NCBI GenBank assembly: GCA_027306695.1
Contig: DAHUZH010000008.1
Location: 1 to 51,367, forward strand
Source of the DNA: Acidobacteriaceae bacterium
GTDB taxonomy: Bacteria > Acidobacteriota > Terriglobia > Terriglobales > Acidobacteriaceae
Length of the DNA: 51,367 bases
Direction of reading: 5' to 3'
Made by a program: the position numbers and the translations under genes. Of this stretch, positions 1 through 9,149 are shown piece after piece (position 1 is the stretch's first letter; every line of letters starts with the position of its first letter). The notes beneath the pieces are model-generated. The model ran no database searches. It saw only the letters and a list, made by a program, of their open reading frames with translations, and had not been told where the DNA came from.

Positions 1-320
1 GACGAATAGATCGTATGTGTCGGCAGCTCTAGAACGCTAGCCGCGTGCATCCGCAAGGGGGCGATGCGGAATCTTGGGAAATGCTCGGTGAGATAAACGA
101 CCTGCTGGTTCTCATCCAGATAAATCAGATCGAGAGGGAACAATACCCCCCATGTATGGACGCCGCTCGAAGGCACTACCCATAGCCCTTCGTCAAACCT
201 TAACTTGATTCTTCCAATCAAGCCCTTGAGGCGCGCGAATGGCGTATCGGCAATCGTGACACCGAAGCTGAGAAAGCATTCCCGTGTCTTGTTGTATACG
301 CAATAAGTGATTCTTTCCAT
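1..320 (-). CDS. DUF192 family protein (C-terminus beyond window)
   Basis: Reading leftwards from an ATG at 320 gives at least 106 residues with no stop before the window edge. The translation carries the DUF192 pattern: LKGLIGR at residues 31-37, a GLW...VHTWG segment at 45-58, PLDLIYLDE at 62-70 and VLELP at 96-100. DUF192 proteins are small all-beta domains of unknown biochemical function. A GGAG lies four bases before the ATG, a slightly short spacing. The gene follows the tad genes on the same strand but is separated from the preceding small ORF by 278 bases that contain a strong hairpin, so co-transcription is uncertain. The domain assignment is by eye. Confidence 0.75.
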   Translation of the reverse strand, partial: MERITYCVYNKTRECFLSFGVTIADTPFARLKGLIGRIKLRFDEGLWVVPSSGVHTWGVLFPLDLIYLDENQQVVYLTEHFPRFRIAPLRMHAASVLELPTHTIYS

Positions 321-499
321 GTCTCTCCAGCCCAGGCAATCCACGAGCAACCGAGGATTTTGGTTTCAGCCAGTGCCAGCCTGAACTCGCGCCCCAATCA
401 CACCGTTTCCCCGTATTGCTATCGCGTCAGCCATACTTGCAATGGTTTTCGCAATAACTGCCTAGGCCCTCCTTTCGTGTTATGGACAAATAGGTACAC

Positions 500-536
500 T
501 TGTGCGATTGCGAAAGAGCATTTCGCAATCGCACAA
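500..536. repeat. Perfect 16-bp inverted repeat, 5-base loop
   Basis: Bases 500-515 and 521-536 are exact reverse complements around a 5-base centre. No T-run follows on either side, so it does not look like a simple intrinsic terminator. It lies in the 278-base gap between the small tad-linked ORF and the DUF192 gene. A related TTTCGCAAT core also occurs near 444-452. It could be an operator, an RNA processing hairpin or a palindromic interspersed element. Confidence 0.7.
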
Positions 537-598
537 CTGGAACCGGTATGCAAAATGCATGCCTGTTCCCGTCTTCATCGCACCGCAACCGCAACGCA

Positions 599-694
599 CT
601 AGCGAACTTTTGTACGGCGGCGTTGGATCAGAATGAACAGTATGACGACGAAAAGTACGCCTGCAACTACCCGGATGATTGTGACGTTATCCAC
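599..694 (-). CDS. 31-residue single-pass membrane peptide in tad locus
   Basis: A GTG at 694 opens a 31-codon frame ending at TAG 599-601. An excellent Shine-Dalgarno (GGAAGGAGA) lies seven bases upstream, starting within ten bases of the end of tadC. The product has a short charged head (residues 1-8), about 18 hydrophobic residues (VVAGVLFVVILFILI) and a basic RRRTK tail, which is typical of a single membrane span with a cytoplasmic C-terminus. It is too short and has the wrong start codon for most gene callers. The position suggests a role linked to the Tad machine. It has no cleavable prepilin motif, so it is not an obvious Flp pilin. No function is recognised. Confidence 0.7.
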   Translation of the reverse strand: MDNVTIIRVVAGVLFVVILFILIQRRRTKVR

Positions 695-710
695 GCTATG
701 TCTCCTTCCC

Positions 711-1622
711 TTATTGGTTGAAGTACTTGTGAAAATTCTCAGTGATTATGATGATCGCAGGACCCAGAGTTACCAGGAAGAGCGATGGAAAAATCAGGAA
801 GACAAGAGGAAAGACCAGTTTGATTGTGGTCTTCGCCGCTTGCTCCTCCACCTTCTGGCGACGCTGGGTCCTGAGAGTGTCGGAATGAACGCGCAGGGTC
901 TTGGCGGCGCTGGTTCCAAACTGCTCCGACTGGACCAGCACCGAAACCATATTGCGCACGCTGTCCACGCCGGTACGGTCCGCAAAGTGCCGCCATGCTT
1001 CAGTGCGAGGGCGGCCCGCGCGTTGTTCCAGCACCACGACGGACAATTCATCGCTGATCTCCGGCCGGGCCTCGCGCAGTTCCTCGGATGTGCGCATCGT
1101 CGCTTGATCCAGGCTCTGGCCTGCCTCGATGCAAATCACCAGCAGATCCAGGACATCCGGAAGTCCTTTGTTGATGGCCGCCTGACGCCGTTTAATTTTT
1201 CTTCCCAGCCAGAAATCCGGCAATAGAAATCCGATCCCGAGGCACATGGCATAAAGTATGAACGGACTGTAGCGCCCGACGCCCGTGACCGTGATCAGCA
1301 CACACAACACAAGAGGAACCAGGACCTTGGCCCCGTAGAAAGTTTTGAACGCGGAATCTTTTCTGTAACCGGCAGTAGTCAGACGTTGTTGCGTCACTGA
1401 GGCTTCCGCATCGCTCTTTGGCAGCACTTTCTCTAAATGCTCCATCACGCCGCCGAGCGAGGCCCCCGTCTGCTGAATGGCGCTCAACAGGTTTCCGCGC
1501 TTGCCTTGCGGCGCGACTACTGCAGCGATCCGCTGTAGCATCGCTTCCCGATAGAACAGGAGCAGACCGCCGCTCACGAACAGTACGAAGATCGCCACAA
1601 ATGTAAAGACAATAAATGCCAT
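711..1622 (-). CDS. tadC: TadC-like inner-membrane platform protein
   Basis: 303 residues of the type II secretion F (GspF/TadC) family. An N-terminal membrane segment (residues 5-25) is followed by a central pair of spans (about 100-135). The cytoplasmic F domain starts near INKGLPDVLDLLVICIEAG and contains the usual LDQA segment, and a C-terminal span ends the protein (VFPLVFLIFPSLFLVTLGP). In Tad systems TadB and TadC form the platform that couples the CpaF ATPase to pilus assembly. The start lies nine bases after tadB, behind a GAAGG site. The size matches the family. Confidence 0.88.
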   Translation of the reverse strand: MAFIVFTFVAIFVLFVSGGLLLFYREAMLQRIAAVVAPQGKRGNLLSAIQQTGASLGGVMEHLEKVLPKSDAEASVTQQRLTTAGYRKDSAFKTFYGAKVLVPLVLCVLITVTGVGRYSPFILYAMCLGIGFLLPDFWLGRKIKRRQAAINKGLPDVLDLLVICIEAGQSLDQATMRTSEELREARPEISDELSVVVLEQRAGRPRTEAWRHFADRTGVDSVRNMVSVLVQSEQFGTSAAKTLRVHSDTLRTQRRQKVEEQAAKTTIKLVFPLVFLIFPSLFLVTLGPAIIIITENFHKYFNQ

Positions 1623-1631
1623 TGTTAACCT

Positions 1632-2603
1632 TCAAACTTCCATGTTGACGATCTTCCGAATGACCAGTGCTCCCGTAATCGTCAGAGCACCGGCCGCATA
1701 GAGAAGCTTGAGACCGATTGGACGCGTCCACAAGACACTCATTGTCTTGGGATTGACAAGATATAAAGCGAGGCCGAGTACCACAGGAAGAAGGGAGAGA
1801 ATCCAACCGGTCAGGCGACCTTGAGCGGTGTGGACGAGGACCTGTTTCTTCAGGCGGTAGCGTTCCCGGATCACATAGGCCGTTTTGTCGAGCACCTCGG
1901 CGAGGTTTCCTCCGCTCTCTTTTTGAATCAGAACTGCGGTCACAACGATTCTCAGGTCCTGCAGGGGTGCCCGCGTAACTAGATTGTTCAATGCCGTTCT
2001 CAACTCAAGGCCGTAGTTCTGCTCATCGAAGCAGATGCGGAACTCGCCGCCTATGGGATCGGGCGACTCGCGGGCGACCAGGCCCAATGCAGAAACTAGA
2101 CTGTGTCCAGCGCGAAGTGCGCTCACCATCAGATCCAGCGCCTCCGGCAACTCTTGTTCAAATCTGTTGAAGCGCTTACGGCGCATATGGAACACATATA
2201 AAATAGGCGTAGATCCCAGCACCAGACCGCCCAATAGAGCGAAGATGATCGTTCCGGTTCGCAGGTACAGAAGGTATCCGGGGACCACACAAAAGGCTAT
2301 GCACATGAACAGCAGCCCTGCCGTTGTCCATTTCAAATTTGCCTGATACAGGAGGGTGCGTAAGCGTGGCGCGATCTCGATCTTCATCAGCCAGCGATTG
2401 AGCCATGGGACCGCACTGAGCAATTCCTGTTTGCGAACATCGACTGCAGAATCGCTCGTTACCGGATTGTCGACAGCGAGCGCTGATTCGAGCACAGCCA
2501 GCGTTTGTTTGGCCTGCTGCGAGGCGCCAGCGCCGCTCGCGGCCAGGAGCAGCCCGACCACCGTGAATGCGCCGATGAATACCAACACTAGCAGAAGCAA
2601 CAT
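1632..2603 (-). CDS. tadB: TadB-like inner-membrane platform protein
   Basis: 323 residues of the type II secretion F family. It has an N-terminal membrane anchor (residues 1-22), two spans around 95-135, the conserved ELPEALDLMVSALRAGHSL segment that begins the F domain, and two C-terminal spans. TadB pairs with TadC as the membrane platform of the Tad pilus machine. It sits 22 bases after cpaF and nine bases before tadC, as in a single operon. No frameshift or missing region is seen. Confidence 0.88.
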   Translation of the reverse strand: MLLLLVLVFIGAFTVVGLLLAASGAGASQQAKQTLAVLESALAVDNPVTSDSAVDVRKQELLSAVPWLNRWLMKIEIAPRLRTLLYQANLKWTTAGLLFMCIAFCVVPGYLLYLRTGTIIFALLGGLVLGSTPILYVFHMRRKRFNRFEQELPEALDLMVSALRAGHSLVSALGLVARESPDPIGGEFRICFDEQNYGLELRTALNNLVTRAPLQDLRIVVTAVLIQKESGGNLAEVLDKTAYVIRERYRLKKQVLVHTAQGRLTGWILSLLPVVLGLALYLVNPKTMSVLWTRPIGLKLLYAAGALTITGALVIRKIVNMEV

Positions 2604-2625
2604 GTTCCACTGTCCTCTGGCTTGC

Positions 2626-3906
2626 TTAGTTCACTTCCATAGTCCGCTCAAACAGGTCCGCAGGCAGGAAGATACCTGAAATGCGGAGCTGCTCCAGGAA
2701 TTTCGGGCGAATGTGGCTGGGTTGAAATGCGCCAATCACACGGCCATCCGGTCCGATGCCTTTTTTGTTGAAACTGAAAATTTCGTGCATACTGATGACG
2801 TTTTCATCCATGCCGGTGATTTCTGAAATGCTGATCGCCTTGCGACTGCCGTCGCTGAGACGTGACACCTGGACGATAATCGCGATCGCTGAGGATATCT
2901 GCTGACGCACTGTCTTTTCTGGAATATTGAAATTGCTCATCGCGACCATCGATTCGAGTCTGGACAATGCATCGCGCGTGGTGTTGGCGTGGATCGTCGT
3001 CATGGAGCCTTCATGGCCGGTGTTCATGGCCTGAAGCATGTCGAAGGCTTCTTCACCGCGGACCTCGCCCATGATGATCCGGTCCGGGCGCATGCGCAGA
3101 CTGTTAATGAGCAACTGACGCTGACGAATGGCCCCGGCCCCTTCAATATTGGGCGGACGGGTTTCCAGCCGCACGATATTTTCCTGTCCTAGCTGTAGTT
3201 CGGCTGCATCTTCGATTGTGACCAGACGTTCGCCTTTGGGAATGAACCGAGACAGAATATTGAGAAAGGTCGTTTTACCGGATCCAGTACCTCCGGAAAT
3301 AAGAATGCTGATGCGTGCGCGCACCGCAGCGGCCAGCATTTCCATCATTTCAGGAGAAACTGTTTTCAGTTCCACCAACTGCTTCGCGCTGACTGGGCCG
3401 GTACCGAAACGCCGGATGGAAAGGGCTGGGCCATCCAGCGCCAACGGCGGAATGATGGCGTTGACACGGGAGCCATCCGCCAAACGCGCATCGACCATGG
3501 GGGAGGATTCGTCCACCCTGCGGCCAACGCGCGAAACAATCCGGTCGATGATCTGCAACAAGTGCCGGTCATCACGAAAAGCTGCATCGATCCGCTGTAG
3601 GATCCCTCCGCGCTCGATAAAGACGTGGTCTTTGCCGTTCACTAGGATTTCCGAGATTTTCGGATCGCGCAGCAAAGGCTCCAGCGGTCCCAGGCCGAAG
3701 ACCTCATCCAGCAGGTCCGCTTGAATTTTTTCTTGTTCGACAAGGCTTAACGGCACTTTCTGGTCGGTGATAATCTGGTCCACCATGCCGGCAACCGCCT
3801 GGCGCGCCTGGGTGGAGTTGATACGCGACAGCTTTTCCAGATCGAGCCTGGAGATCAGCGTGTGGTGCGCTTCCGTTTTAAACTTTTCAAGATTCAGCTG
3901 TTCCAC
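2626..3906 (-). CDS. cpaF: CpaF/TadA pilus assembly ATPase
   Basis: 426 residues, the secretion ATPase that powers Flp/Tad pilus assembly. Visible motifs in order are Walker A GGTGSGKT at 205-212, an Asp box TIEDAAEL at 230-237, Walker [10 protein letters not shown] at 276-284 and a His box [12 protein letters not shown] at 297-308. An N-terminal helical domain (1-100) precedes the ATPase core, as in VirB11/CpaF proteins. The start is GTG (3904-3906) with only a weak ribosome site, 43 bases after cpaE. All catalytic motifs are intact, so the machine is probably functional. Confidence 0.95.
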   Translation of the reverse strand: MEQLNLEKFKTEAHHTLISRLDLEKLSRINSTQARQAVAGMVDQIITDQKVPLSLVEQEKIQADLLDEVFGLGPLEPLLRDPKISEILVNGKDHVFIERGGILQRIDAAFRDDRHLLQIIDRIVSRVGRRVDESSPMVDARLADGSRVNAIIPPLALDGPALSIRRFGTGPVSAKQLVELKTVSPEMMEMLAAAVRARISILISGGTGSGKTTFLNILSRFIPKGERLVTIEDAAELQLGQENIVRLETRPPNIEGAGAIRQRQLLINSLRMRPDRIIMGEVRGEEAFDMLQAMNTGHEGSMTTIHANTTRDALSRLESMVAMSNFNIPEKTVRQQISSAIAIIVQVSRLSDGSRKAISISEITGMDENVISMHEIFSFNKKGIGPDGRVIGAFQPSHIRPKFLEQLRISGIFLPADLFERTMEVN

Positions 3907-3949
3907 TTCGTGCCACCCATTCCATCGTCGGGAAAAATTTCTTCCGTAT

Positions 3950-5155
3950 TCATCCGAATAAACTGAAAGGCTTCTTTTTCGTCTTGTTTTCCGATAAGCC
4001 GCAAGCTGTTCTTGCCATTTGCCGAATCACCCGCGAAATGGAAGAATCTTCCATCGCGATTGCGTTGGCCGCATTCTGTGCGCGCAATGCGGCCCCATAA
4101 TCGTTGGGGATTTTCCAACGCGGCTTTTGATTCAACGCCTTCTCTAGTTCTTTTTCGCCGATTCCCAGTGAGCGAGGAGTGAAGCGGTTGAGCACGATCT
4201 CAGGCTTGCGGCCATAGGCCGCCTGAAACTTGGAAATCAGACGATTGGAATTGCGCAGTTCCGAGATGCTGACCTGAGTGATCAGGTAAACCATGGCAGC
4301 TTCTTCAATCAGTCGCTTGTCGAAAGTGCCGACATTGGGCCCGGCATCGACGATGACGTGGCTGAAATTCTGGCGCGCCACGGCCAGCAGCTTCTCGACG
4401 GCTTCCACTGTGGCTTGAACGTCGGTGTACTCCTCAGGAGCGGCCAGAACGAAGAGGCCGGAACTATGCTTGGTTAGAAGCTTCAGGAGGAAATTCGAGT
4501 CTAGCCGGCTGGTATTCTGTAGAGCGTTGGCCGTCGAAAATTGAGAGCGAATTCCCAGGCTGAGAGCGGCATCCCCCATCGGCAGGCTAAGGTCGATCAG
4601 TAGAGCGCTAGCGCTCTCGCCTGCCTCCTGCGCAAGGGCCACAGCAAAATTGCTGGATATGGTGGTCGTGCCCGATCCGCCCTTGGCGCCGATGAACAAA
4701 AATAATTTTCCGCCTACCTTTTTTGCGGGGCCAGGAGCCGGGCGGCGAACCATAGCGCGCACCAGCGCTTCGTCCATGGCGGCCTCGGCGATTGGTAGAG
4801 TGAGAAACTCGCGCGCCCCAGCTCGCATGCAGCGGACCAACATTGCAGAATCGGACCGCGCAGAATAGATCATTACAGTGATGGAGCTGACGGCGCAGAT
4901 ATTCTCCACCAGATCCAGTGCGCAGTCCGGATCGCTGTCCAGCTCAACCATGATCACGTCATAATTGGCGCCCAACAGGCTGGGAACGTCGTCGGGGCCG
5001 GGATACGAGGTGAACTCTCGGGTCACGCGTGCCTGCGAATTGGCCAGCACCCCCACAACGGCCTGTCGGCGCATTTCTTCCGGGCCAATCAAGGCAACGG
5101 ACAGAGTGCTCGTGCCAAGCGTATCGCGATCCTGGGCAGTCGTCGCCATCAGCAC
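3950..5155 (-). CDS. cpaE: CpaE/TadZ pilus localisation ATPase-like protein
   Basis: 401 residues. Residues 17-135 resemble a degenerate response-regulator receiver. Residues 150-380 form a MinD/ParA-like domain beginning [15 protein letters not shown]. In that loop the KGG lysine of the deviant Walker A is kept, but the usual GKT lysine is replaced by threonine, a change common in TadZ/CpaE proteins that marks weak or absent ATP hydrolysis. CpaE/TadZ positions the Tad machine, often at a pole. The GTG at 5155 is preferred to the ATG at 5149 because GGGAG lies about seven bases before it. It is followed by cpaF on the same strand. Confidence 0.9.
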   Translation of the reverse strand: MLMATTAQDRDTLGTSTLSVALIGPEEMRRQAVVGVLANSQARVTREFTSYPGPDDVPSLLGANYDVIMVELDSDPDCALDLVENICAVSSITVMIYSARSDSAMLVRCMRAGAREFLTLPIAEAAMDEALVRAMVRRPAPGPAKKVGGKLFLFIGAKGGSGTTTISSNFAVALAQEAGESASALLIDLSLPMGDAALSLGIRSQFSTANALQNTSRLDSNFLLKLLTKHSSGLFVLAAPEEYTDVQATVEAVEKLLAVARQNFSHVIVDAGPNVGTFDKRLIEEAAMVYLITQVSISELRNSNRLISKFQAAYGRKPEIVLNRFTPRSLGIGEKELEKALNQKPRWKIPNDYGAALRAQNAANAIAMEDSSISRVIRQMARTACGLSENKTKKKPFSLFG

Positions 5156-5243
5156 CCCATTACTCCCTTTAGCGCGCGGACACCAGTTCGCGCTGTCTGG
5201 GTTTTACCGATAGTTGGTGACTTCGCCATCGCTGTGTACGTCC

Positions 5244-5759
5244 TCAGTGAGAAAAGAAGGAGAAAAGTGTTCCGATCGCAATGGCCGGAGCATAAGGCAT
5301 TTTGCGCGTCAGTGGATTGTCGAGTACCAGATCGGGGTGGGGACGAAGTCCGCGCTGTTTCACGCCGAAAATCAGCTCCCCAGCACCATGGAACAATTCG
5401 CCAACAAACCCGCCGCCGATGGCCCAGCAAAGCGCCATGACGCCTCCGGCAATTCCCGTCATGACCAGTGCGATTAGCAACTGGGCCGGACCGATCCAGG
5501 CGCCGATTGCAGCACAGAGCTTCACGTCTCCCATACCCATGCCGCCCATCCAGCAAAGAAAACCGAAGACCAAGGCCCCCAGACCAATCCCTAGTAAGCT
5601 CTGCCCCAGCCCATGCCAGCCGTGTGTCCAGCCGGAAACTGCGACTCCCGCAACCAGAAAAGGCAATACCAGCCAATTCGGGATGCGGCAACTGCGCAGA
5701 TCTGTGAACGTCGCAACGGCTAGAACAAAGACAGTCGGCCACCAGGCGATCGAATGCAT
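5244..5759 (-). CDS. cpaA: Prepilin peptidase (A24 family, CpaA/TadV type)
   Basis: 171 residues of almost continuous membrane spans. Both catalytic aspartates of the A24 aspartic peptidases are visible: Asp20 in TDLRSCRIPN and Asp78 in GMGDVKL. Such enzymes cleave the leader of Flp-type prepilins at the inner membrane. The frame is open to 5876, but the ATG at 5759 begins the conserved part and has an AGGAAGAG site, so it is chosen. The gene is 88 bases before cpaE and 85 bases after the upstream glycosyltransferase. No pilin substrate gene is seen in the window. Confidence 0.9.
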   Translation of the reverse strand: MHSIAWWPTVFVLAVATFTDLRSCRIPNWLVLPFLVAGVAVSGWTHGWHGLGQSLLGIGLGALVFGFLCWMGGMGMGDVKLCAAIGAWIGPAQLLIALVMTGIAGGVMALCWAIGGGFVGELFHGAGELIFGVKQRGLRPHPDLVLDNPLTRKMPYAPAIAIGTLFSFFSH

Positions 5760-5844
5760 ACACAAACTTTCTCTTCCTTGTAGAGGGGAAGAGCAATCCT
5801 CCGTCCAAATCAGCTGGAGGCAAGGGCGGTATGAATTCAGAGCT

Positions 5845-7443
5845 TTACAGGCCGTGCTGACCAGTTGAGTGTGCACGGCTGTTTACAGGCTGAGTTTGAG
5901 AGTGACGCGATGGATATACACCCTGGCGAAACATCATCACGCCCGGAAACAACAGGCGCAGGTCAGAGATTGGCCCCATGACAAAATCGTGACCACCGGC
6001 ATGGATTGTTTCAAGGTCTTGCTGCGGGAGTTTTTGCTCGACGGTCTTCAGGTAATCCCGATAGGCGGCGGACCCATTTGGGAGCGGGAACAGAACGAAG
6101 CGGGAATAAGAAGCGACGGGTAGCGCGGAAAGCAGGTGGGTGTCGCGGTCATGCATGACGAATACCCGAACGCCTCGCCTCAGCTTAACTTCAGGGTATT
6201 CCACGGTGACATATTCAGGCAGGTAATAGCCTGCGTGGCGGAAGCCGAGAAAATGAGAGTCGAAGCTGACGATCACGGTATTTTCTGCGGGCGCAACCTG
6301 GGGAAGGGCAGTCTGAACGCTGTTCATTTCTGCCTCAAACTGCCGTACGGACCGGTAGGAACAGTAGAACGGAGACAGGAGGAAGATGGCGACGTTGGCC
6401 GCCGCGCAAACACCGATTACCCCGAACTTAAGGGACCGACGCCATGAAGAATTCCCATACCACTCGGATGCCCAATGTCCCAGCCAGAGGCAGGCGGGCG
6501 CCGACAGCAGCAAAAGGTAGCCGCTGTTGACGAATTTGAGAAAAATGAAAGTGAAAAAGCATAGCGCCGGAGCAATCCAGGCGATCGTGAATGTCTTTTT
6601 TCGAGGATCGAGTGGAGTTGTGTCCTGAGTTGTCCGCCGCATTGCCTGGAGCGGAATGATGGATGCCGCACCGAAGCCTAGAAAGTAAATGAACACAATG
6701 GTGAATGCACGCGCAATCGAAGTGGCGGGAGAGGAGTTGAAGACAGTGGTTTTGCCTGGCACCATTTGCCACAGGAAGAACAACGCCCGTAAATAAGCGC
6801 CGAATCCGCCACTGGCCAAAATCATCGGCAGGAACCAGGAGATGAGCGTCAGCAGAAGTGCGGCCAAGGCCAAGAACTTCCTTTTCAGTGGTTCCTTGTG
6901 TTGGGAAAAAAGAAAGAGCGGACCGAGAAAAAGAAGAGAAGACGGGCGAATGCCGGCCGAGAGTCCCAGAATGATGGCGGCAGGCAGAAGAACACTCCTG
7001 CTCCCGCAATATACCCGCCAGCACAGATGGCCCAGAAGTGCGGAAAAGAAGGCCTCGACGATGTACGTCAAGGCCACCGTGCCATGAAACCACGCGAGAG
7101 GGGAAAGCAGGAAAAATGCCCCGGCAAATTTCGCCGTGCGCTCGTCAAACCAATCCAGCGCCATTCGGTAGATGACAATGACGGCCCCGCAACTGGAAAG
7201 AATGCTCAGCAACACGAGTGCGAGGTTCGCGTCGTGCAGAACGGCGTTCAACATTCGGCCCAGGCATTCGTACACGAAATAGCCCGGCGGGTGAGGTTGA
7301 TGAACGCGAGGATCGAAGCGCTGGAGTCCGAGCGCGAAATTCACGGAATCCAGATCATAAAGGTAATGACTTCGGAACACGTAGCGGGTCACGGCAACCG
7401 AGCCTGTCAGAAGCGAGATATCCAACCAGTGCTTGGATGTCAT
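5845..7443 (-). CDS. Polytopic GT-C type glycosyltransferase-like membrane protein
   Basis: About 532 residues with roughly ten hydrophobic spans. After the first span comes a loop with YDLDSVNFALGL followed by HQPHPPGYFVYE, the arrangement of acidic residues and HPPGY seen in GT-C (family 39/ArnT-like) enzymes that transfer sugars from lipid-linked donors. The C-terminal third is a less hydrophobic, probably extracytoplasmic domain. The start is taken at ATG 7443; the frame extends to a TTG at 7536 with no better ribosome site. It is the first gene of the leftward tad operon, so it may modify a pilin or surface polymer. That link is inference; substrate and donor are unknown. Confidence 0.7.
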   Translation of the reverse strand: MTSKHWLDISLLTGSVAVTRYVFRSHYLYDLDSVNFALGLQRFDPRVHQPHPPGYFVYECLGRMLNAVLHDANLALVLLSILSSCGAVIVIYRMALDWFDERTAKFAGAFFLLSPLAWFHGTVALTYIVEAFFSALLGHLCWRVYCGSRSVLLPAAIILGLSAGIRPSSLLFLGPLFLFSQHKEPLKRKFLALAALLLTLISWFLPMILASGGFGAYLRALFFLWQMVPGKTTVFNSSPATSIARAFTIVFIYFLGFGAASIIPLQAMRRTTQDTTPLDPRKKTFTIAWIAPALCFFTFIFLKFVNSGYLLLLSAPACLWLGHWASEWYGNSSWRRSLKFGVIGVCAAANVAIFLLSPFYCSYRSVRQFEAEMNSVQTALPQVAPAENTVIVSFDSHFLGFRHAGYYLPEYVTVEYPEVKLRRGVRVFVMHDRDTHLLSALPVASYSRFVLFPLPNGSAAYRDYLKTVEQKLPQQDLETIHAGGHDFVMGPISDLRLLFPGVMMFRQGVYPSRHSQTQPVNSRAHSTGQHGL

Positions 7444-7535
7444 ATCCGGGATATACTGCAAGTTTAATACCAACCGCTGCTTACAGGGGATGCTTGAACC
7501 AGTCCGACGTGTGTCAATGCGCGCCTTACCCGCCA

Positions 7536-7564
7536 ATTATAAGGGTTCCCAGATAGTTACTAAA
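7536..7564 (-). promoter_or_regulatory. Candidate sigma-70 promoter for the leftward tad operon
   Basis: On the minus strand TTTAGT (7559-7564) and a perfect TATAAT (7536-7541) are separated by 17 bases. Transcription would begin near 7529, about 85 bases before the glycosyltransferase ATG at 7443. The -35 matches the consensus at only three of six positions. Confidence 0.4.
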
Positions 7565-7754
7565 GTTCTATGGACGGTTTTGTTCGACTTATGTTACGAA
7601 TGTCTCACAACCTTTGAGTTTCCTGACACGAGTGCCTACCTCCCCCGCCCTCTGCGATAGGTAGCGATCTAAAAAGATGAAAGGCCCTCCACCTTAAAAA
7701 ATATGGAGCGGTTTCGTTGATCGTATTGTGAGTTTGAGGAAATGAGAGAAGCCT
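7565..7754. other. Divergent intergenic region
   Basis: Together with 7444-7535 this forms a 311-base gap between the leftward tad operon and the rightward activator gene. No coding frame was convincing. A CTACCT...AGGTAG dyad flanks a pyrimidine-rich stretch near 7637-7665. No clear sigma-54 element (GG-N10-GC) was identified by eye. Confidence 0.4.
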
Positions 7755-9149
7755 ATGGTTCGAATTGCGCTGTACTCGGAAGACCGAAAACTCCAGCAGC
7801 TTTTGTCCTCAGCGCTGGGAAAAGAATTTCAAATCCTTCTGGAGTCGGCGGACGGCGAAATCGCGCGCAAATTTTCGGCTGGTGAGTACGATGTCGCCCT
7901 ACTTGACCTGGACACCAATCATTCATCGCTGGAACAGCGAATTGCTGGGTCCCGCAGGATCGTGACGGCGCTGTATCCCGCAGTGGTGCTTGCGGACGAC
8001 GGCCTTCGATCCACTGCGGTAGAGCTAGTACGGCTCGGCGCTTTCAATTATTGCCGTAAGCCACCTTCGATGCTGGACCTGAAAGCGATGCTGCGGCGAG
8101 CGCACGAAGGTTCTCAGTTGAAGTTGAAACTGAAGGTCATGCAGCAGCAACTGGAAGCGGCCACCAGTTGCGACAAAATGATCGGGTCCAGCGCGCAAAT
8201 ACGCCAGGTTTACGATCTGGTGAACCGCGTCGCCAACATCAATACCTCCGTGCTCGTAACCGGTGAAAGCGGCACCGGCAAGGAATTGATCGCGCGCGCC
8301 ATCCATAACCTGGGTAGTCGTTCCGGCCAGCCATTTGTCGCTGTCTCCTGTGGGGCCATCCCGGAAACCCTGATTGAAGCGGAGTTGTTCGGTCATGAGA
8401 AAGGCGCCTTTACCGGGACCGTCGGTTTACGGGAAGGCTATCTGGAGCAAGCGGGCGCCGGTACGTTGTTTCTGGATGAAATCGGCGAACTCAGCCTAAG
8501 CACGCAGGTAAAGCTTCTGCGTGTCTTGCAGCAGCGCGAATTCAGCCGTCTGGGCAGCGGCCGTCTCATCCCGTTGCGCGCGCGCCTGATTTTCGCCACC
8601 CACCAGGACTTGTCTGAAATGATTGTGCAAGGGAAGTTCCGTCAGGACCTCTATTACCGCATCAATGTCATGAGGATCGATATGCCGCCGCTCCAGGAGC
8701 GTCCGGAAGATATACCCCTCATGGCGATGTATTTCCTGCGGCTTTACTCCGAGATGCATCAGCAAACCATAGACGAGATCGATCCGGACGCAATGAAATT
8801 GCTGCAAGCCTATTCCTGGCCCGGAAATGCGCGTGAACTGGAGAATGTGATTCAGCGTGCCATCATCGTCGCACGGGACAATATCATTCGCGTGGAAGAC
8901 CTGCCACAGAACATTCAGGAAGAGGGTATCGTCAATATCGACGATTATCGTCCCGACGGTTCATTCGAGCGGCAGCTTCGCGATTACAAGATAAAGCTGG
9001 CCACAAATGCAGTGCGTGAGAACAACGGAAACAAAACGCTGGCCGCGCGCAGCCTCAATATTTCCCGGGCCTACCTGCACCGGCTGATCCGGGTCGCTGT
9101 GGACGAGCATTTTCCTGAGCAGGAAGGCCATGAAGCGGGGACGGCTTGA
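7755..9149 (+). CDS. Sigma-54-dependent type response regulator
   Basis: 464 residues in the NtrC order. Residues 1-115 are a receiver with an acidic pair at 9-10, a probable phosphoacceptor Asp51 in LLDLD, and Lys102. Residues 140-370 are an AAA+ domain with Walker A GESGTGKE (170-177), loop GAFTGT (217-222) and Walker B TLFLDEIGEL (237-246). The C-terminus is a Fis-type helix-turn-helix (NNGNKTLAARSLNISRAYLH). The sixth position of the sigma-54 contact loop GAFTGA is threonine instead of alanine. The gene lies divergent to the tad operon and overlaps the next gene by four bases (TTGA), so those two are co-expressed. Its target promoters are unknown; the tad genes are a natural candidate. 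No sensor kinase is adjacent. Confidence 0.9.
   Translation: MVRIALYSEDRKLQQLLSSALGKEFQILLESADGEIARKFSAGEYDVALLDLDTNHSSLEQRIAGSRRIVTALYPAVVLADDGLRSTAVELVRLGAFNYCRKPPSMLDLKAMLRRAHEGSQLKLKLKVMQQQLEAATSCDKMIGSSAQIRQVYDLVNRVANINTSVLVTGESGTGKELIARAIHNLGSRSGQPFVAVSCGAIPETLIEAELFGHEKGAFTGTVGLREGYLEQAGAGTLFLDEIGELSLSTQVKLLRVLQQREFSRLGSGRLIPLRARLIFATHQDLSEMIVQGKFRQDLYYRINVMRIDMPPLQERPEDIPLMAMYFLRLYSEMHQQTIDEIDPDAMKLLQAYSWPGNARELENVIQRAIIVARDNIIRVEDLPQNIQEEGIVNIDDYRPDGSFERQLRDYKIKLATNAVRENNGNKTLAARSLNISRAYLHRLIRVAVDEHFPEQEGHEAGTA

Noticed and set aside
360-602. Plus-strand ORF of 80 codons
   Set aside because: No ribosome site, unusual composition, and it runs through the perfect hairpin at 500-536.
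5156-5243. Possible 26-residue peptide between cpaA and cpaE
   Set aside because: A frame beginning ATG GCG AAG overlaps the end of the cpaA region and ends at the cpaE start. It has no ribosome site of its own and no membrane span or prepilin motif, so it is not a convincing Flp pilin.
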